NCBI GenBank assembly: GCA_003134815.1
Contig: PLCO01000008.1
Coordinates: forward strand, 1 to 44,535
DNA length: 44,535 bases
Reading direction: 5' to 3'
Origin: Acidobacteriaceae bacterium
GTDB taxonomy: Bacteria > Acidobacteriota > Terriglobia > Terriglobales > Acidobacteriaceae
How positions within the stretch are numbered: the stretch's first letter is position 1; every line of letters starts with the position of its first letter. The notes under the pieces were generated by a model. It made no database searches. It saw only the letters and a program-made list of their open reading frames with translations, and had not been told where the DNA came from. A program made the position numbers and the translations under genes. Positions 1 through 7,876 of this stretch are shown in pieces.

Positions 1-43
1 CTAGTCCCTAGTCCCTACTCCCCAGTCCCTGTTCCCTGCTTCT
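1..43. repeat. Dispersed TCCCTA/TCCCTG heptad repeat, copy 1
   Basis: The window opens with a low-complexity run built from near-7-bp units of the type TCCCTAG, TCCCTAC and TCCCTG. Similar runs recur in at least five other intergenic places (near 6079, 7761, 18896, 24180 and 39141), always outside genes and usually close to a gene 3' end. The function is unknown. Confidence 0.6.
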
Positions 44-60
44 CTCAATTCACCCTCATC

Positions 61-909
61 CTAACCCCATCGCCCGCCCTTCCAACCATCTCCCACTCCT
101 TCTCCCACCCCCGCTCCCCATTTCGGAAACGGTCTTCTGTCCGAGTTCCCAAATCCCTCAATCAGTTCCCGGATCCGGCTGCGCCGCTTCAGCAGCTTCT
201 CCACCAGCGTTTCCATCTCCGCCTGGTCGCCGCCGTACCACTCCGGCGGAACGCTGTTGGCCGTCTCCCACACCGTCTCCTCCGCCATGGTCTCAATCCG
301 CGTCAGCCACGGCTCAAAGGATTCCCATCCGACGATCTCCCGGTACACATCGTTACGGTAAAAGACACCCCGCAACGGCGCATCCTCAAACCGCCACTCC
401 CCGGCGTGAAAGCAGTAGCCGAAGTCAATGAAGACAGCTTTATAGCGCTTCTCCCGCTGCCGCCGCGCGAACACCGCCTGCCGCCCATTGGCGTTGCCCG
501 TCCACTTGTCCAGCGCCAGGATGCCGGCAAACTCACCCGGATTTTTCAGCTCCGCCATCTGCTCTTCGGGCAAAAAGTCCACCACCTGGCCGGGCATCGT
601 TCCCCCGGCAAATCGCGACCCGAACTGCAATCCCGGCTGGCAGCGCACCCGCATCCGCCCCATGTCGATCTCCAGCTCCGGCGTATTCTCAATCAGCCAG
701 CGCGACACCTCCACCAGCTCCGTCTCCGGCACCGTCAGCCCCGCCGCCGCCGCCAGCCTGCTGGCCATCAGTTCATTGGCCAGCACCCGCGTATGCTGCG
801 GATTGTTCTGGAACTTCACCACGTACACGTGGCCGTCCGCGCCCAGCATCAAATGGCCCTGCGCGCCGCCCCGCATGCGCCGGATCTGCTGCACCGCCAG
901 AACCGCCAC
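61..909 (-). CDS. HipA-like kinase-fold protein
   Basis: The 282-residue product resembles the stand-alone HipA-like kinase family (HipA_2 type). The N-terminus AVQQIRRMRGGAQGHL, then VVKFQNNPQH with a lysine in the position expected for nucleotide binding, and the downstream LALDKWTGNANGRQAVF followed by FIDFGYCF fit the family pattern of an ATP-binding lysine, a catalytic loop D-x-x-x-x-N and a DFG-like motif. Proteins of this type are not proven toxins. There is no HipB-like HTH gene beside it, so it is not called a toxin-antitoxin pair. The start is GTG. An AAGG lies almost against it, so a GTG four codons further in is an alternative. The substrate is unknown. Confidence 0.75.
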   Translation of the reverse strand: MAVLAVQQIRRMRGGAQGHLMLGADGHVYVVKFQNNPQHTRVLANELMASRLAAAAGLTVPETELVEVSRWLIENTPELEIDMGRMRVRCQPGLQFGSRFAGGTMPGQVVDFLPEEQMAELKNPGEFAGILALDKWTGNANGRQAVFARRQREKRYKAVFIDFGYCFHAGEWRFEDAPLRGVFYRNDVYREIVGWESFEPWLTRIETMAEETVWETANSVPPEWYGGDQAEMETLVEKLLKRRSRIRELIEGFGNSDRRPFPKWGAGVGEGVGDGWKGGRWG

Positions 910-1043
910 CTTGTGCCCCCCGCCATGCGTCCCAAACTTGCAACTCGTTGTCTCTTGATTCTCTACCGAATTCTAATGCAGCCCTCCACGATCGGGCGGG
1001 CGACCCACCCCAACGTCTTGGGATCTGAACTCAGCACAACATG

Positions 1044-1091
1044 GGGTGCCCCATCCTAAACGCGTGATTTGCGTTTAGGGTGGGACAGCAC
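1044..1091. repeat. Dispersed covarying hairpin element, copy 1
   Basis: The element starts GGGTGCCCCATCC and ends with GGGTGGGACAGCAC. Between these ends lies CCTAAACGC, a short loop, and GCGTTTAGG, so the whole unit folds as one long imperfect hairpin. The same outer ends with a different inner stem recur near 5161, 5229 and 12192. A lone half-element (GGGTGCCTCATCC) lies near 1136. Confidence 0.65.
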
Positions 1092-1309
1092 GGCCCTCAC
1101 CCGCTTTTGCTTTTCGATACTTTCCCACAAAAAATGGGTGCCTCATCCCGAGCGACCATCGTCCGCGGCGGATGGCAGTATACTGTCGTCGCCAGGAAAG
1201 TGAAATGGGAATCCCGGTCCAAATTATCTTAATGGCGCCGGAATCCTTCCGGTCACTTGTGGTTCCGAGCTCACACAGATTTTATCCAATCTGCCGCGGG
1301 AGACATTGG

Positions 1310-4300
1310 ATGCGTGCATTACCGCCCCACTCCCTGCTGAATCTCAGTCGGATCGCCATTTTTCCGTTCTCTCTTTTCCTGCTGTTTTCGCCGTTGCTCC
1401 CCGCGCAAGCACCGCCCGGAGCACCATCCGGCGGCCAGGCTCCCGTTGCACCCGTGACACGGGATTCCTCGGAGAACCCGCCCCTGAACACCACCGTCGA
1501 TGAAGTCTCCCTCGATATGGCGGTTCGCACCAAACACAATAAGCCGGTCCTCGACCTCGAGCCGTCGCAGCTGACGGTGACCGACGCCGGATCGCTTGTT
1601 CAGCTCTCTTCCCTTCGTCTCGTCGCCGCCGATTCGGGATCGAATCATCTGGTCACTCTTGTGTTCGATCGCCTGAACCCGAACGCTGCCAAAAGAGCAC
1701 GCTCAGTGGCGGAAAAGATACTCGAAGCGTTCCCCGAGAAGGGCTTCTCCTTCGCTGTTCTTCAAGTCAACGGGCGGCTTCGCCTTCTTCAGCCCTACAC
1801 CCTGGATCGACAGCTCGTCGACGCGGCTATTGCGGATGCGACACCCGCGACGCCGGCGACTCCTTCGGCCGAGCTCTCCCCAGCCGAAAAAACCCTGACA
1901 GCTTCTGTCCAGACTTACTCCGACGCGCTGGGCTCTGAGCACCGCGCCGAAGGAAAACTGATTCTCTCCGCACTCGAGGAGTCGCAGCGGATCCTCGAGG
2001 AAAGCCACGGGAATCCTTCCCTGGCTGCGCTTCAGGCTATCATTCTTAGCGATCGGCTCCTGACCGGCCGGAAGTTCATTCTCTATTTCTCCGAGGGAAT
2101 CGGCCCCGAAGCCCACGACAACCTGCAATCCATCGTCGGCCTGGCCAACCGTGCAGGAGTTACCATCTGCGTCGTGGATGCCAATCCGGAAAATCCACAG
2201 GTGCGGTCCGCCCAGTCGGCCGCCTTGGCCAGCTCAGTCCTTGGCGGCGGCAACTCCTTCGGCTTGGGCAACCTGCCAGGTTCAAGCGGCTCATCTTCCC
2301 CCATCGGCCAACCCGGTACAGGATTTGGTCTCGCTGCCGTCCACAACGCCTCGGGATTTCAATTCGGCGACGTTGACGACCGCGCGAGCCCGCTCGTTCC
2401 CCTGGCTACCGGGACCGGCGGTATCTATATCGGCGCCTCCGGTGGGTTCAACCATCAGTCGCTGCAGCTCCACGGGGACCTGACCAGCTGGTACCAGGCC
2501 GCCTGGGCGCCCCCAATCAAAAGCTACGACGGCAAGTTCCGGCCCATCGCCATCCACTCGCTGCGCAAAGATATCGTCATTCGCGCTCGATCAGGCTACT
2601 TCGCCGTCGAGCCCACTGAAGCGACGGGGGTTCGCCCCTTCGAGATGCCGCTTTTGAACATCCTGGCCGGGTCCGCGCTTCCCACCGATATCGCATTTCA
2701 CGCTGGGATCCTGCATTTGGGCGAGCTGCCCGACGGAGATGCAGGCGAACTAACGGTCCAGGTTCCAGTTTCGCAGCTCGCGGTTCGCGAGGACGCGAAC
2801 CGCCACGTCTCGGCCGTGCACGCCGCCGTTGTTGCCGTCATTAAGGACAGCAAAGGCGCCATCCTCCAGCGCTTCGGCCAGGACTTTCCTCTGCACGAAA
2901 CGCCGGACACGTTCCGCGCCGATTCCGGCCACGGGATTACGCTCGAAAAGCATTTCTCCGCCGATCCCGGCGTCTATACCCTGGAAGTCGCGGTCATGGA
3001 CCGCATCGCCAACAAGGCGGGCGCGCAGAGCACCACGTTTACCATCGAGCCACCGCAGAAGGGCCCATCACTGAGCGACATCGCCCTGGTTCAAAGCGTG
3101 GAGCCCGTTGAGGAAGAGACCGAGGCATTCGAGCCGATGCGCTTTGGCAACGGCCGCGTGGTGCCCAACCTCGTCACGGCACTGGCCGCAGACACACACT
3201 CGCTATCGCTCTTTTTCCTCGTGCATCCAATTGCCGGCAGCCAAAGCCAACCCGGGCTGCGCATGCAGTTCTTCCGCAACGGCCAGCTGATCGCTGAAAT
3301 GCCCATGGAGCTCGATAAGGTCTCCGGCACCGGCGCGGCCATTCCTTACCTGGGCACTATCAAGGGCCATGCCTTTGCTGCTGGGGATTACCAGGTCAAA
3401 GCACTGCTCAGCCAGGACGGCAGCACCGCTTCAAGCTCCGTCTCGTTCAGCGTTGAAGGCGATAGCGCCGCCTCAAACGCGCCCAACTCCTCCCTCACCG
3501 CCGCCGGATCAGGGAGCGCAGAGGGGATAAATTCGAGTCTGGTCTCAGAAGCTTCCACTTCCAACAGCGAGTTCGTCATCACCAGCCCAAAAGACCCCGT
3601 CCCCGCGCCGACGGACGCCGAAAAACAGGCGATGATCGAAGGCGCTCGTCAGCGCGCCCTCGCCTGGTCTGACTCGCTTGTGAACTTTTACTGCTACGAG
3701 GTCACCGACCACTCGATCGATGACACCGGTACCGGCGACTGGAAGCACAAGGATACCCTCGTCGAGATGATGCGTTACGTCGACCGGGGTGAATCCCGCA
3801 GCACCGTAATGCTCAACGGCGATCGCAGCAGCGTTCAGCCCGATCAGCTCCAGTTCGCGCATTCCGCCGGCGAATTTGGCGCGATGTTTCAGCTCGTTTT
3901 CAATCCTTCGGCCAAGGCCGTTTTTACCTGGAAACAATCGGCGTTCATTGATGGCCAGCCGGTCCAGGTCTTCGCGGTCAAGGTCGCCCGTGCCAATTCG
4001 AGCTTCGACCTCTACGATCGCAACGGCCATGCCGGCCAGGCGGGCTTCCACGGCCTGGTTTATCTCGATCCCGTCACGCTCAGCGTCCGCCGCATCAGCA
4101 TCGATGCCGACGATATTGCTCCCACGCTGCTCATCCGCGCCTCCAGCATGTCGATCGACTACTCCTGGGTTACTATGCAAGACAACGATTTTCTGTTGCC
4201 GGTCCGCGGAGCTGTGAGCCTGCAGGAAGCCAGGAAGCGCCCGGTCCGCAATGAATTTGAGTTCCTCGGCTACCGGCGCTTCGGTTCGCAGTCTCGCGTC

Positions 4301-4339
4301 CTGACGGAAGAGGATATGAAAGCTGCCACGAAGAAGTGA
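1310..4339 (+). CDS. Secreted VWFA-related domain protein
   Basis: A large exported protein (about 1009 residues) of the acidobacterial VWFA-related group. The start at 1310 is chosen because GGGAGA lies a few bases upstream and the product then begins with a signal peptide: MRALPPHS, a hydrophobic run FPFSLFLLFSPLLP, and AQA as the cleavage region. The frame is open further upstream to 1172, but that extension would bury the signal peptide. The N-terminal part (TTVDEVSLDMAVRTK, then VTLVFDRLNPNAAKRA and FILYFSEGIGPEA) matches the usual VWFA-like fold of this group. A Gly/Ser-rich linker follows near residue 320, then beta-rich domains and a C-terminal domain with several aromatic motifs (NFYCYEVTDHS). 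The function is unknown; a surface or periplasmic binding role is inference. Confidence 0.85.
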   Translation: MRALPPHSLLNLSRIAIFPFSLFLLFSPLLPAQAPPGAPSGGQAPVAPVTRDSSENPPLNTTVDEVSLDMAVRTKHNKPVLDLEPSQLTVTDAGSLVQLSSLRLVAADSGSNHLVTLVFDRLNPNAAKRARSVAEKILEAFPEKGFSFAVLQVNGRLRLLQPYTLDRQLVDAAIADATPATPATPSAELSPAEKTLTASVQTYSDALGSEHRAEGKLILSALEESQRILEESHGNPSLAALQAIILSDRLLTGRKFILYFSEGIGPEAHDNLQSIVGLANRAGVTICVVDANPENPQVRSAQSAALASSVLGGGNSFGLGNLPGSSGSSSPIGQPGTGFGLAAVHNASGFQFGDVDDRASPLVPLATGTGGIYIGASGGFNHQSLQLHGDLTSWYQAAWAPPIKSYDGKFRPIAIHSLRKDIVIRARSGYFAVEPTEATGVRPFEMPLLNILAGSALPTDIAFHAGILHLGELPDGDAGELTVQVPVSQLAVREDANRHVSAVHAAVVAVIKDSKGAILQRFGQDFPLHETPDTFRADSGHGITLEKHFSADPGVYTLEVAVMDRIANKAGAQSTTFTIEPPQKGPSLSDIALVQSVEPVEEETEAFEPMRFGNGRVVPNLVTALAADTHSLSLFFLVHPIAGSQSQPGLRMQFFRNGQLIAEMPMELDKVSGTGAAIPYLGTIKGHAFAAGDYQVKALLSQDGSTASSSVSFSVEGDSAASNAPNSSLTAAGSGSAEGINSSLVSEASTSNSEFVITSPKDPVPAPTDAEKQAMIEGARQRALAWSDSLVNFYCYEVTDHSIDDTGTGDWKHKDTLVEMMRYVDRGESRSTVMLNGDRSSVQPDQLQFAHSAGEFGAMFQLVFNPSAKAVFTWKQSAFIDGQPVQVFAVKVARANSSFDLYDRNGHAGQAGFHGLVYLDPVTLSVRRISIDADDIAPTLLIRASSMSIDYSWVTMQDNDFLLPVRGAVSLQEARKRPVRNEFEFLGYRRFGSQSRVLTEEDMKAATKK

Positions 4340-4676
4340 TCTCCTGCCGTGCTTGCGCGTCGCGCGCGACGGAACTACTGGAGAAAATGGTTGAAGAACT
4401 CCACAGTCATGCGCGGCGGATCACGCTCCGATACAAAGCAGCATCGCGGTCGTATCACCGGCAGTTCCTTCTTTATCGACATTCCTTCACGCCTTGACCC
4501 GACGGTTTGGAAGACCTGCCCGAAGCATTCCTGAACAAGATTGAATTTTCGGCGAGACGAAGAGCTTTTGGTGCAAGAGGGGCGCTTCGGCTATTTTCAC
4601 TCGGAGCTCTCGAAGGGAGACGGTCTCCAACCTCCCTCGCTCCCCGCCCTTCCGCGCTACCCTAATTGTGTACGCC
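4340..4676. other. Intergenic stretch, no gene seen
   Basis: Short open frames occur here but none has a convincing ribosome site or recognisable product. No hairpin followed by a T-run and no clear repeat was found. Confidence 0.4.
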
Positions 4677-5048
4677 ATGCCCACACCCACTGACCTCAAT
4701 CGCGAATCCGTCAAAATCTCCGCCGGTCCGCGCCTGCGCATCGCCATGATCCTGGCCATCGTCGCCGACATCCTCCAGATCGCCGTCTTTCCCTGGGTCA
4801 TCGAGGGCGCCGAGTCTCCCGTCGACGACATCCTCGATCTCTCCGTCGGCGGCCTGCTTACTTTCCTTCTCGGCTGGCACTGGGAGTTCCTGCCCTCCTT
4901 CGCCGCCAAACTCATCCCCGGGGTCGACCTCGTCCCTCTCTGGACTCTCGCCGTCGCCAATGTCTACCGCAAATCACGCGCGCAAGTCTCCGTCGGTGCA
5001 GCCGCCGCAAACCAGCCCTCCGCCGGAAACAACACACCAAATTCTTAG
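4677..5048 (+). CDS. Small integral membrane protein, unknown function
   Basis: The product is about 123 residues. It has a polar N-terminus, a hydrophobic segment LRIAMILAIVADILQIAVF, an acidic loop EGAESPVDDILDL, a second hydrophobic segment VGGLLTFLLGWHWEFL, an amphipathic helix and a polar tail. The ATG at 4677 is preferred over an in-frame GTG nine bases earlier; neither has a clear ribosome site. The sequence resembles unnamed conserved membrane proteins, but I do not recognise a named family with certainty. The following 250 bases hold dispersed hairpins and no gene. Confidence 0.65.
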   Translation: MPTPTDLNRESVKISAGPRLRIAMILAIVADILQIAVFPWVIEGAESPVDDILDLSVGGLLTFLLGWHWEFLPSFAAKLIPGVDLVPLWTLAVANVYRKSRAQVSVGAAAANQPSAGNNTPNS

Positions 5049-5160
5049 TAGGAAAAACGGAATCCGGCTAAGCCCCTTCGACAAGGGCTCGCGATGGAGG
5101 GAGCGTGGCCTTCAGCTCCACGAATAGAGCGCTCAAACGCACGGGGCTTTAGCCTCGGCC

Positions 5161-5199
5161 GGGTGCCCCATGTCCCGGTTTCGGGACATGGGATACCAC
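5161..5199. repeat. Dispersed covarying hairpin element, copy 2
   Basis: GGGTGCCCCATGTCCCG, loop TTT, then CGGGACATGGGATACCAC. The 11-bp stem CCCATGTCCCG/CGGGACATGGG is perfect. The outer GGTGCCCCAT and GGGATACCAC ends are shared with the other copies, while the inner stem is different. Confidence 0.65.
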
Positions 5200-5228
5200 A
5201 CTGCCTCAACCCCGACCAAAACGAGCGC

Positions 5229-5269
5229 GTGTCCCATCCTGGCCGCGCTTTTCTGCGGCCAGAATGGGC
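5229..5269. repeat. Dispersed covarying hairpin element, copy 3
   Basis: GTGTCCCATCCTGGCCGC, loop GCTTTTCT, then GCGGCCAGAATGGGC. The inner stem CTGGCCGC/GCGGCCAG is perfect. It lies 30 bp after copy 2 and just beyond the 3' end of the zinc-ribbon gene on the minus strand, so it could also serve as a transcription end there. Confidence 0.6.
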
Positions 5270-5298
5270 TCGCTAACTCCGCTGCTTCGCCACCCGAC

Positions 5299-6051
5299 TT
5301 AGTTGCCGGCCGGCGTCACGGACACAATGCCGCAGTTCACCGAGCTTACGTTCTGTACGACCTGTCCCGCGTTGAATGCGTTGAAGGTAGCGTTGTTCCC
5401 GGGGGTAAGAGGCGGGTTGCTCAGCGTCAGGTTGGTCTGATTCTGCGCCAGCACCGCTTGCTTCGCATCGTACTGGTCGCACTCCAGCACCGCCGTCTGA
5501 ATGGCGACGGTCGACCCGTTCACCCATTTCCCGTTCTGCACCTGGACAGATCCATTCACCGGATTTTCCTGGCTGCTCCACTGCTGCGCCTGCACCAGCG
5601 CCGCATTTGGCCCACCTGGCCCCGGACCTCCCGGCTGCGCGGGTGTTGCTGGCTGTGGCGGCGCGCCTCCCGGCGCCGGCGCGGTTAACGGAGGGTTTGC
5701 CGGCGGGTTTTGCGTCTGCTGTTGGTTGTTGTGGTAGTAATACCACCCTCCGGCCGCGGCCGCGATGGCGATCACTGCCCACATCGTGTTGTTCTTCTTC
5801 GCCGGTTCTGCCGGGGGCGGAACGCCCATCATCGGAACCGGTCCCGGCGCGCCATAGCCCGGCGCCGGAGGCGCTCCATAGTTTTGCGGCGGGGGCGCCG
5901 CATACGCCGGAGGAGGCGCCACCGGTTGAGCCACTGGAGTTGCCGCAACCGTTGAGGCTCCCCCCGCCGCCGTCACATCGTTCCCGCACTTCACGCAGAA
6001 GCGCTCATTGCCGGCCATCTGTGTGCCACACTTACTGCAAAATGCTGCCAT
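5299..6051 (-). CDS. Zinc-ribbon membrane-anchored protein (paralogue A)
   Basis: The 250-residue protein starts with a double CxxC zinc ribbon (FCSKCG ... FCVKCGND, residues 4-24). A Pro/Ala/Gly-rich linker to about residue 130 follows, interrupted by one membrane segment, NTMWAVIAIAAAAGGWYYYH. The C-terminal domain (about 165-250) contains VQNGKWVNGSTVAIQ, LECDQYDAKQAV and SVNCGIVSV. The ribbon should be cytosolic and the C-terminal domain outside. A paralogue with the same three-part design lies at 6848-7741, and the PrsW-type protease at 7877-9280 has the same kind of N-terminal ribbon. The ribosome site GAGGAGAGAAG precedes the ATG. The function is unknown. Confidence 0.8.
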   Translation of the reverse strand: MAAFCSKCGTQMAGNERFCVKCGNDVTAAGGASTVAATPVAQPVAPPPAYAAPPPQNYGAPPAPGYGAPGPVPMMGVPPPAEPAKKNNTMWAVIAIAAAAGGWYYYHNNQQQTQNPPANPPLTAPAPGGAPPQPATPAQPGGPGPGGPNAALVQAQQWSSQENPVNGSVQVQNGKWVNGSTVAIQTAVLECDQYDAKQAVLAQNQTNLTLSNPPLTPGNNATFNAFNAGQVVQNVSSVNCGIVSVTPAGN

Positions 6052-6078
6052 ATCTTCTCTCCTCTCGAATTTCGCCTT

Positions 6079-6131
6079 GATCCCCTGTTCCCAGTTCCCT
6101 CAGTCCTTCGTCCCTGGTCCCTATTCCCTTG
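6079..6131. repeat. Dispersed TCCCTA/TCCCTG heptad repeat, copy 2
   Basis: This is a run of units such as TCCCCTGT, TCCCAGT, TCCCTCAG and TCCCTGG, ending in TCCCTAT and TCCCTTG. It sits between two minus-strand genes. A shorter run (CCCTGATCCCTATTT) follows at 6181-6208, at the 3' end of the DUF4386 gene. Confidence 0.6.
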
Positions 6132-6197
6132 TAGCGCCGGCGTCCTCGCCGGCTGTCGTGCGGGCGTCCTTGCCCGCACTCCCCTGATCCCTATTTC

Positions 6198-6764
6198 TTA
6201 TTCCCTGCCCGCTGCTCTCGCCTGTTTCTGCCACTTCTGCACGTTCACGCCCTTTGCCAGCAGCCATAACATCAGGAGTCCCTCCGCCGCCACGCCCAGG
6301 ATTTCAATGACCATCCCGAAATCTCTCGCGACAGCGGGAATGAGAAACAACAGCCACCCCAACCCCGCCAGCACCATCAACGCGCCCAAAACGTGCGGCA
6401 GGAATTTCGATCCCAGGATCAGGATTCTGAGCAACAGGCAGTACGGCCCAAAGAAAATCAGCGTATTCACGTGGTGGGTGGGCACATGGAATACATCGAG
6501 CGACCCAAACACGCATCCCGTAAGGCTCAACAATGCCGCCAGAAGTGAAAGCCGACTGTCCACAGGCTTGAACAGGTCGTAAAAAAGCAGCGCCACCATC
6601 GCATAGAGCACGAACGCCAGCAGGTTGCCCGTCTCCCCCACCGTGTTGGGTACGCGGCTCTGAACGATCGTCGTAATGATCGTTGTCGCAAAATAGGCAA
6701 GGTAAAGAGCGCCCGTGAGTCTCGCCAACGGGCTTCGTTCTGGCTCTCGCGCTCGCTTTGTCAT
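6198..6764 (-). CDS. DUF4386-family integral membrane protein
   Basis: The 188-residue product has about six hydrophobic helices. It matches the DUF4386 pattern at the N-terminus (LARLTGALYLAYFATTIITT), with NLLAFVLYAMVALLFYDLFKPVD and SLLAALLSLTGCVFGSLDVF in the next segments. The family's biochemical role is not known. It is shorter than many members (typically a little over 200 residues) but appears complete. It lies between the two zinc-ribbon paralogues on the same strand with gaps of about 80-150 bp, so it may be co-transcribed with them. Confidence 0.8.
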   Translation of the reverse strand: MTKRAREPERSPLARLTGALYLAYFATTIITTIVQSRVPNTVGETGNLLAFVLYAMVALLFYDLFKPVDSRLSLLAALLSLTGCVFGSLDVFHVPTHHVNTLIFFGPYCLLLRILILGSKFLPHVLGALMVLAGLGWLLFLIPAVARDFGMVIEILGVAAEGLLMLWLLAKGVNVQKWQKQARAAGRE

Positions 6765-6847
6765 CGCACGCTCTGCCCGCAGCGCCCCGCCTCATGTGCG
6801 CCAATTTATCGCTCCGCCGTCTCAACATCGCCCTTTGCCCAGTTCCA

Positions 6848-7741
6848 TCAGGTGCCGGGATTCACGCCGACAATCCCGCAGTTTACCTTCGACATGTTCT
6901 GCTGGATCGCTCCCATCGGAAACGGTCCGAAGGACGACGTCGTCTGAGGCGGAGTTGGCCCGTTCAGGGTCGTCTGCATCTGCGTTAGCGTGGCTCCGCC
7001 GGCATCGTATTGAACGCACTCCAGCGTGGCCGACTGGATATTCACGGTCGAATTATTGCTCCATTTGCCGTCCGATACTTGAACAGTCCCGTTGCTGGGT
7101 ACCCATTTTCCGCTGAAGCTCTGCAGGTTCACCAGCGCCGCATTCGCGCCGCCGCCATCTGGTGCGCCTCCCGGAGCCGGAGCTGCCGGTGGCGCTCCTC
7201 CCGGCACTGGTCCCGGTGCTGCTCCAGGCACTGGTCCCGCCGCCGGTCCTGGCGCTGCTCCAGGATTTGGATTTCCTCCCGGAGCCCCGCCTGGTTGTGT
7301 TGGGGCTGTTGCTGGCTGCGTCGGTACGTTTGCCGGCGGCGTTTGCGTCTGCCGCATGTCGTGGTAGTAGTACCACCCGCCCCCCACCAGCGCGATGGCA
7401 ATCACTCCCCACATCATGCTGTTTTTCTTCTGCGGTGCTACAGGCGGCGGCATACCCATTACCGGAATCGGTCCCGGCACCCCATAGCCTGGCGGCGGAG
7501 GCGCACCGTAACCTGGCGGCGGAGGCGCTGCATAGCCCGGCGCCGGAGGCGCTCCGTAGCTTGGAGGAGGCGGCGCTGCATACCCAACGGGAGGAGGCGC
7601 TTTCGGCTGAGCCACTGCAACTGGTGCCGTTGCAATTGGCGCCGGAGCCACCCCTGCCGCCGTCACATCGTTTCCGCATTTCACGCAGAAGCGCTCATTG
7701 CCTTCCAACTGCGTGCCGCACTTGCTGCAGAAAACCGCCAT
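6848..7741 (-). CDS. Zinc-ribbon membrane-anchored protein (paralogue B)
   Basis: The 297-residue protein is a close paralogue of the one at 5299-6051. It has an N-terminal zinc ribbon FCSKCGTQLEGN and FCVKCGND. A long Pro/Gly/Ala linker with repeated APPPPGYG units follows (about residues 45-100). One membrane helix, SMMWGVIAIALVGGGWYYYH, precedes a second Pro/Gly/Ala linker of about 70 residues, and a C-terminal domain contains VQVSDGKWSNNSTVNIQ, LECVQYDAGGA and KVNCGIVGV. The shared C-terminal cysteines (LEC and NCGIV) could form a disulphide outside the cell. The low-complexity linkers differ in length between the paralogues and account for most of the size difference. Confidence 0.8.
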   Translation of the reverse strand: MAVFCSKCGTQLEGNERFCVKCGNDVTAAGVAPAPIATAPVAVAQPKAPPPVGYAAPPPPSYGAPPAPGYAAPPPPGYGAPPPPGYGVPGPIPVMGMPPPVAPQKKNSMMWGVIAIALVGGGWYYYHDMRQTQTPPANVPTQPATAPTQPGGAPGGNPNPGAAPGPAAGPVPGAAPGPVPGGAPPAAPAPGGAPDGGGANAALVNLQSFSGKWVPSNGTVQVSDGKWSNNSTVNIQSATLECVQYDAGGATLTQMQTTLNGPTPPQTTSSFGPFPMGAIQQNMSKVNCGIVGVNPGT

Positions 7742-7760
7742 ACGTTCTCTCTCTTCTCGA

Positions 7761-7876
7761 GTCCCGTTCCCTTTTGCCGGAGTCCAGGTTCCCCGTCTTG
7801 CAGGCCGTCCTTCTGAGCCCGGCTTTTCTGATCCCCGCTTTTCTGATCCCTGACACCTGAACCCTGATCCCTGCTT
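7761..7876. repeat. Degenerate TCCCTG-type repeat run
   Basis: The region between the PrsW-type gene and the zinc-ribbon gene holds many degenerate units, including a tandem GCTTTTCTGATCCC pair near 7820-7850 and GATCCCTG units near 7845-7874. It belongs with the other TCCCTA/TCCCTG runs. No gene is seen in it. Confidence 0.5.
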
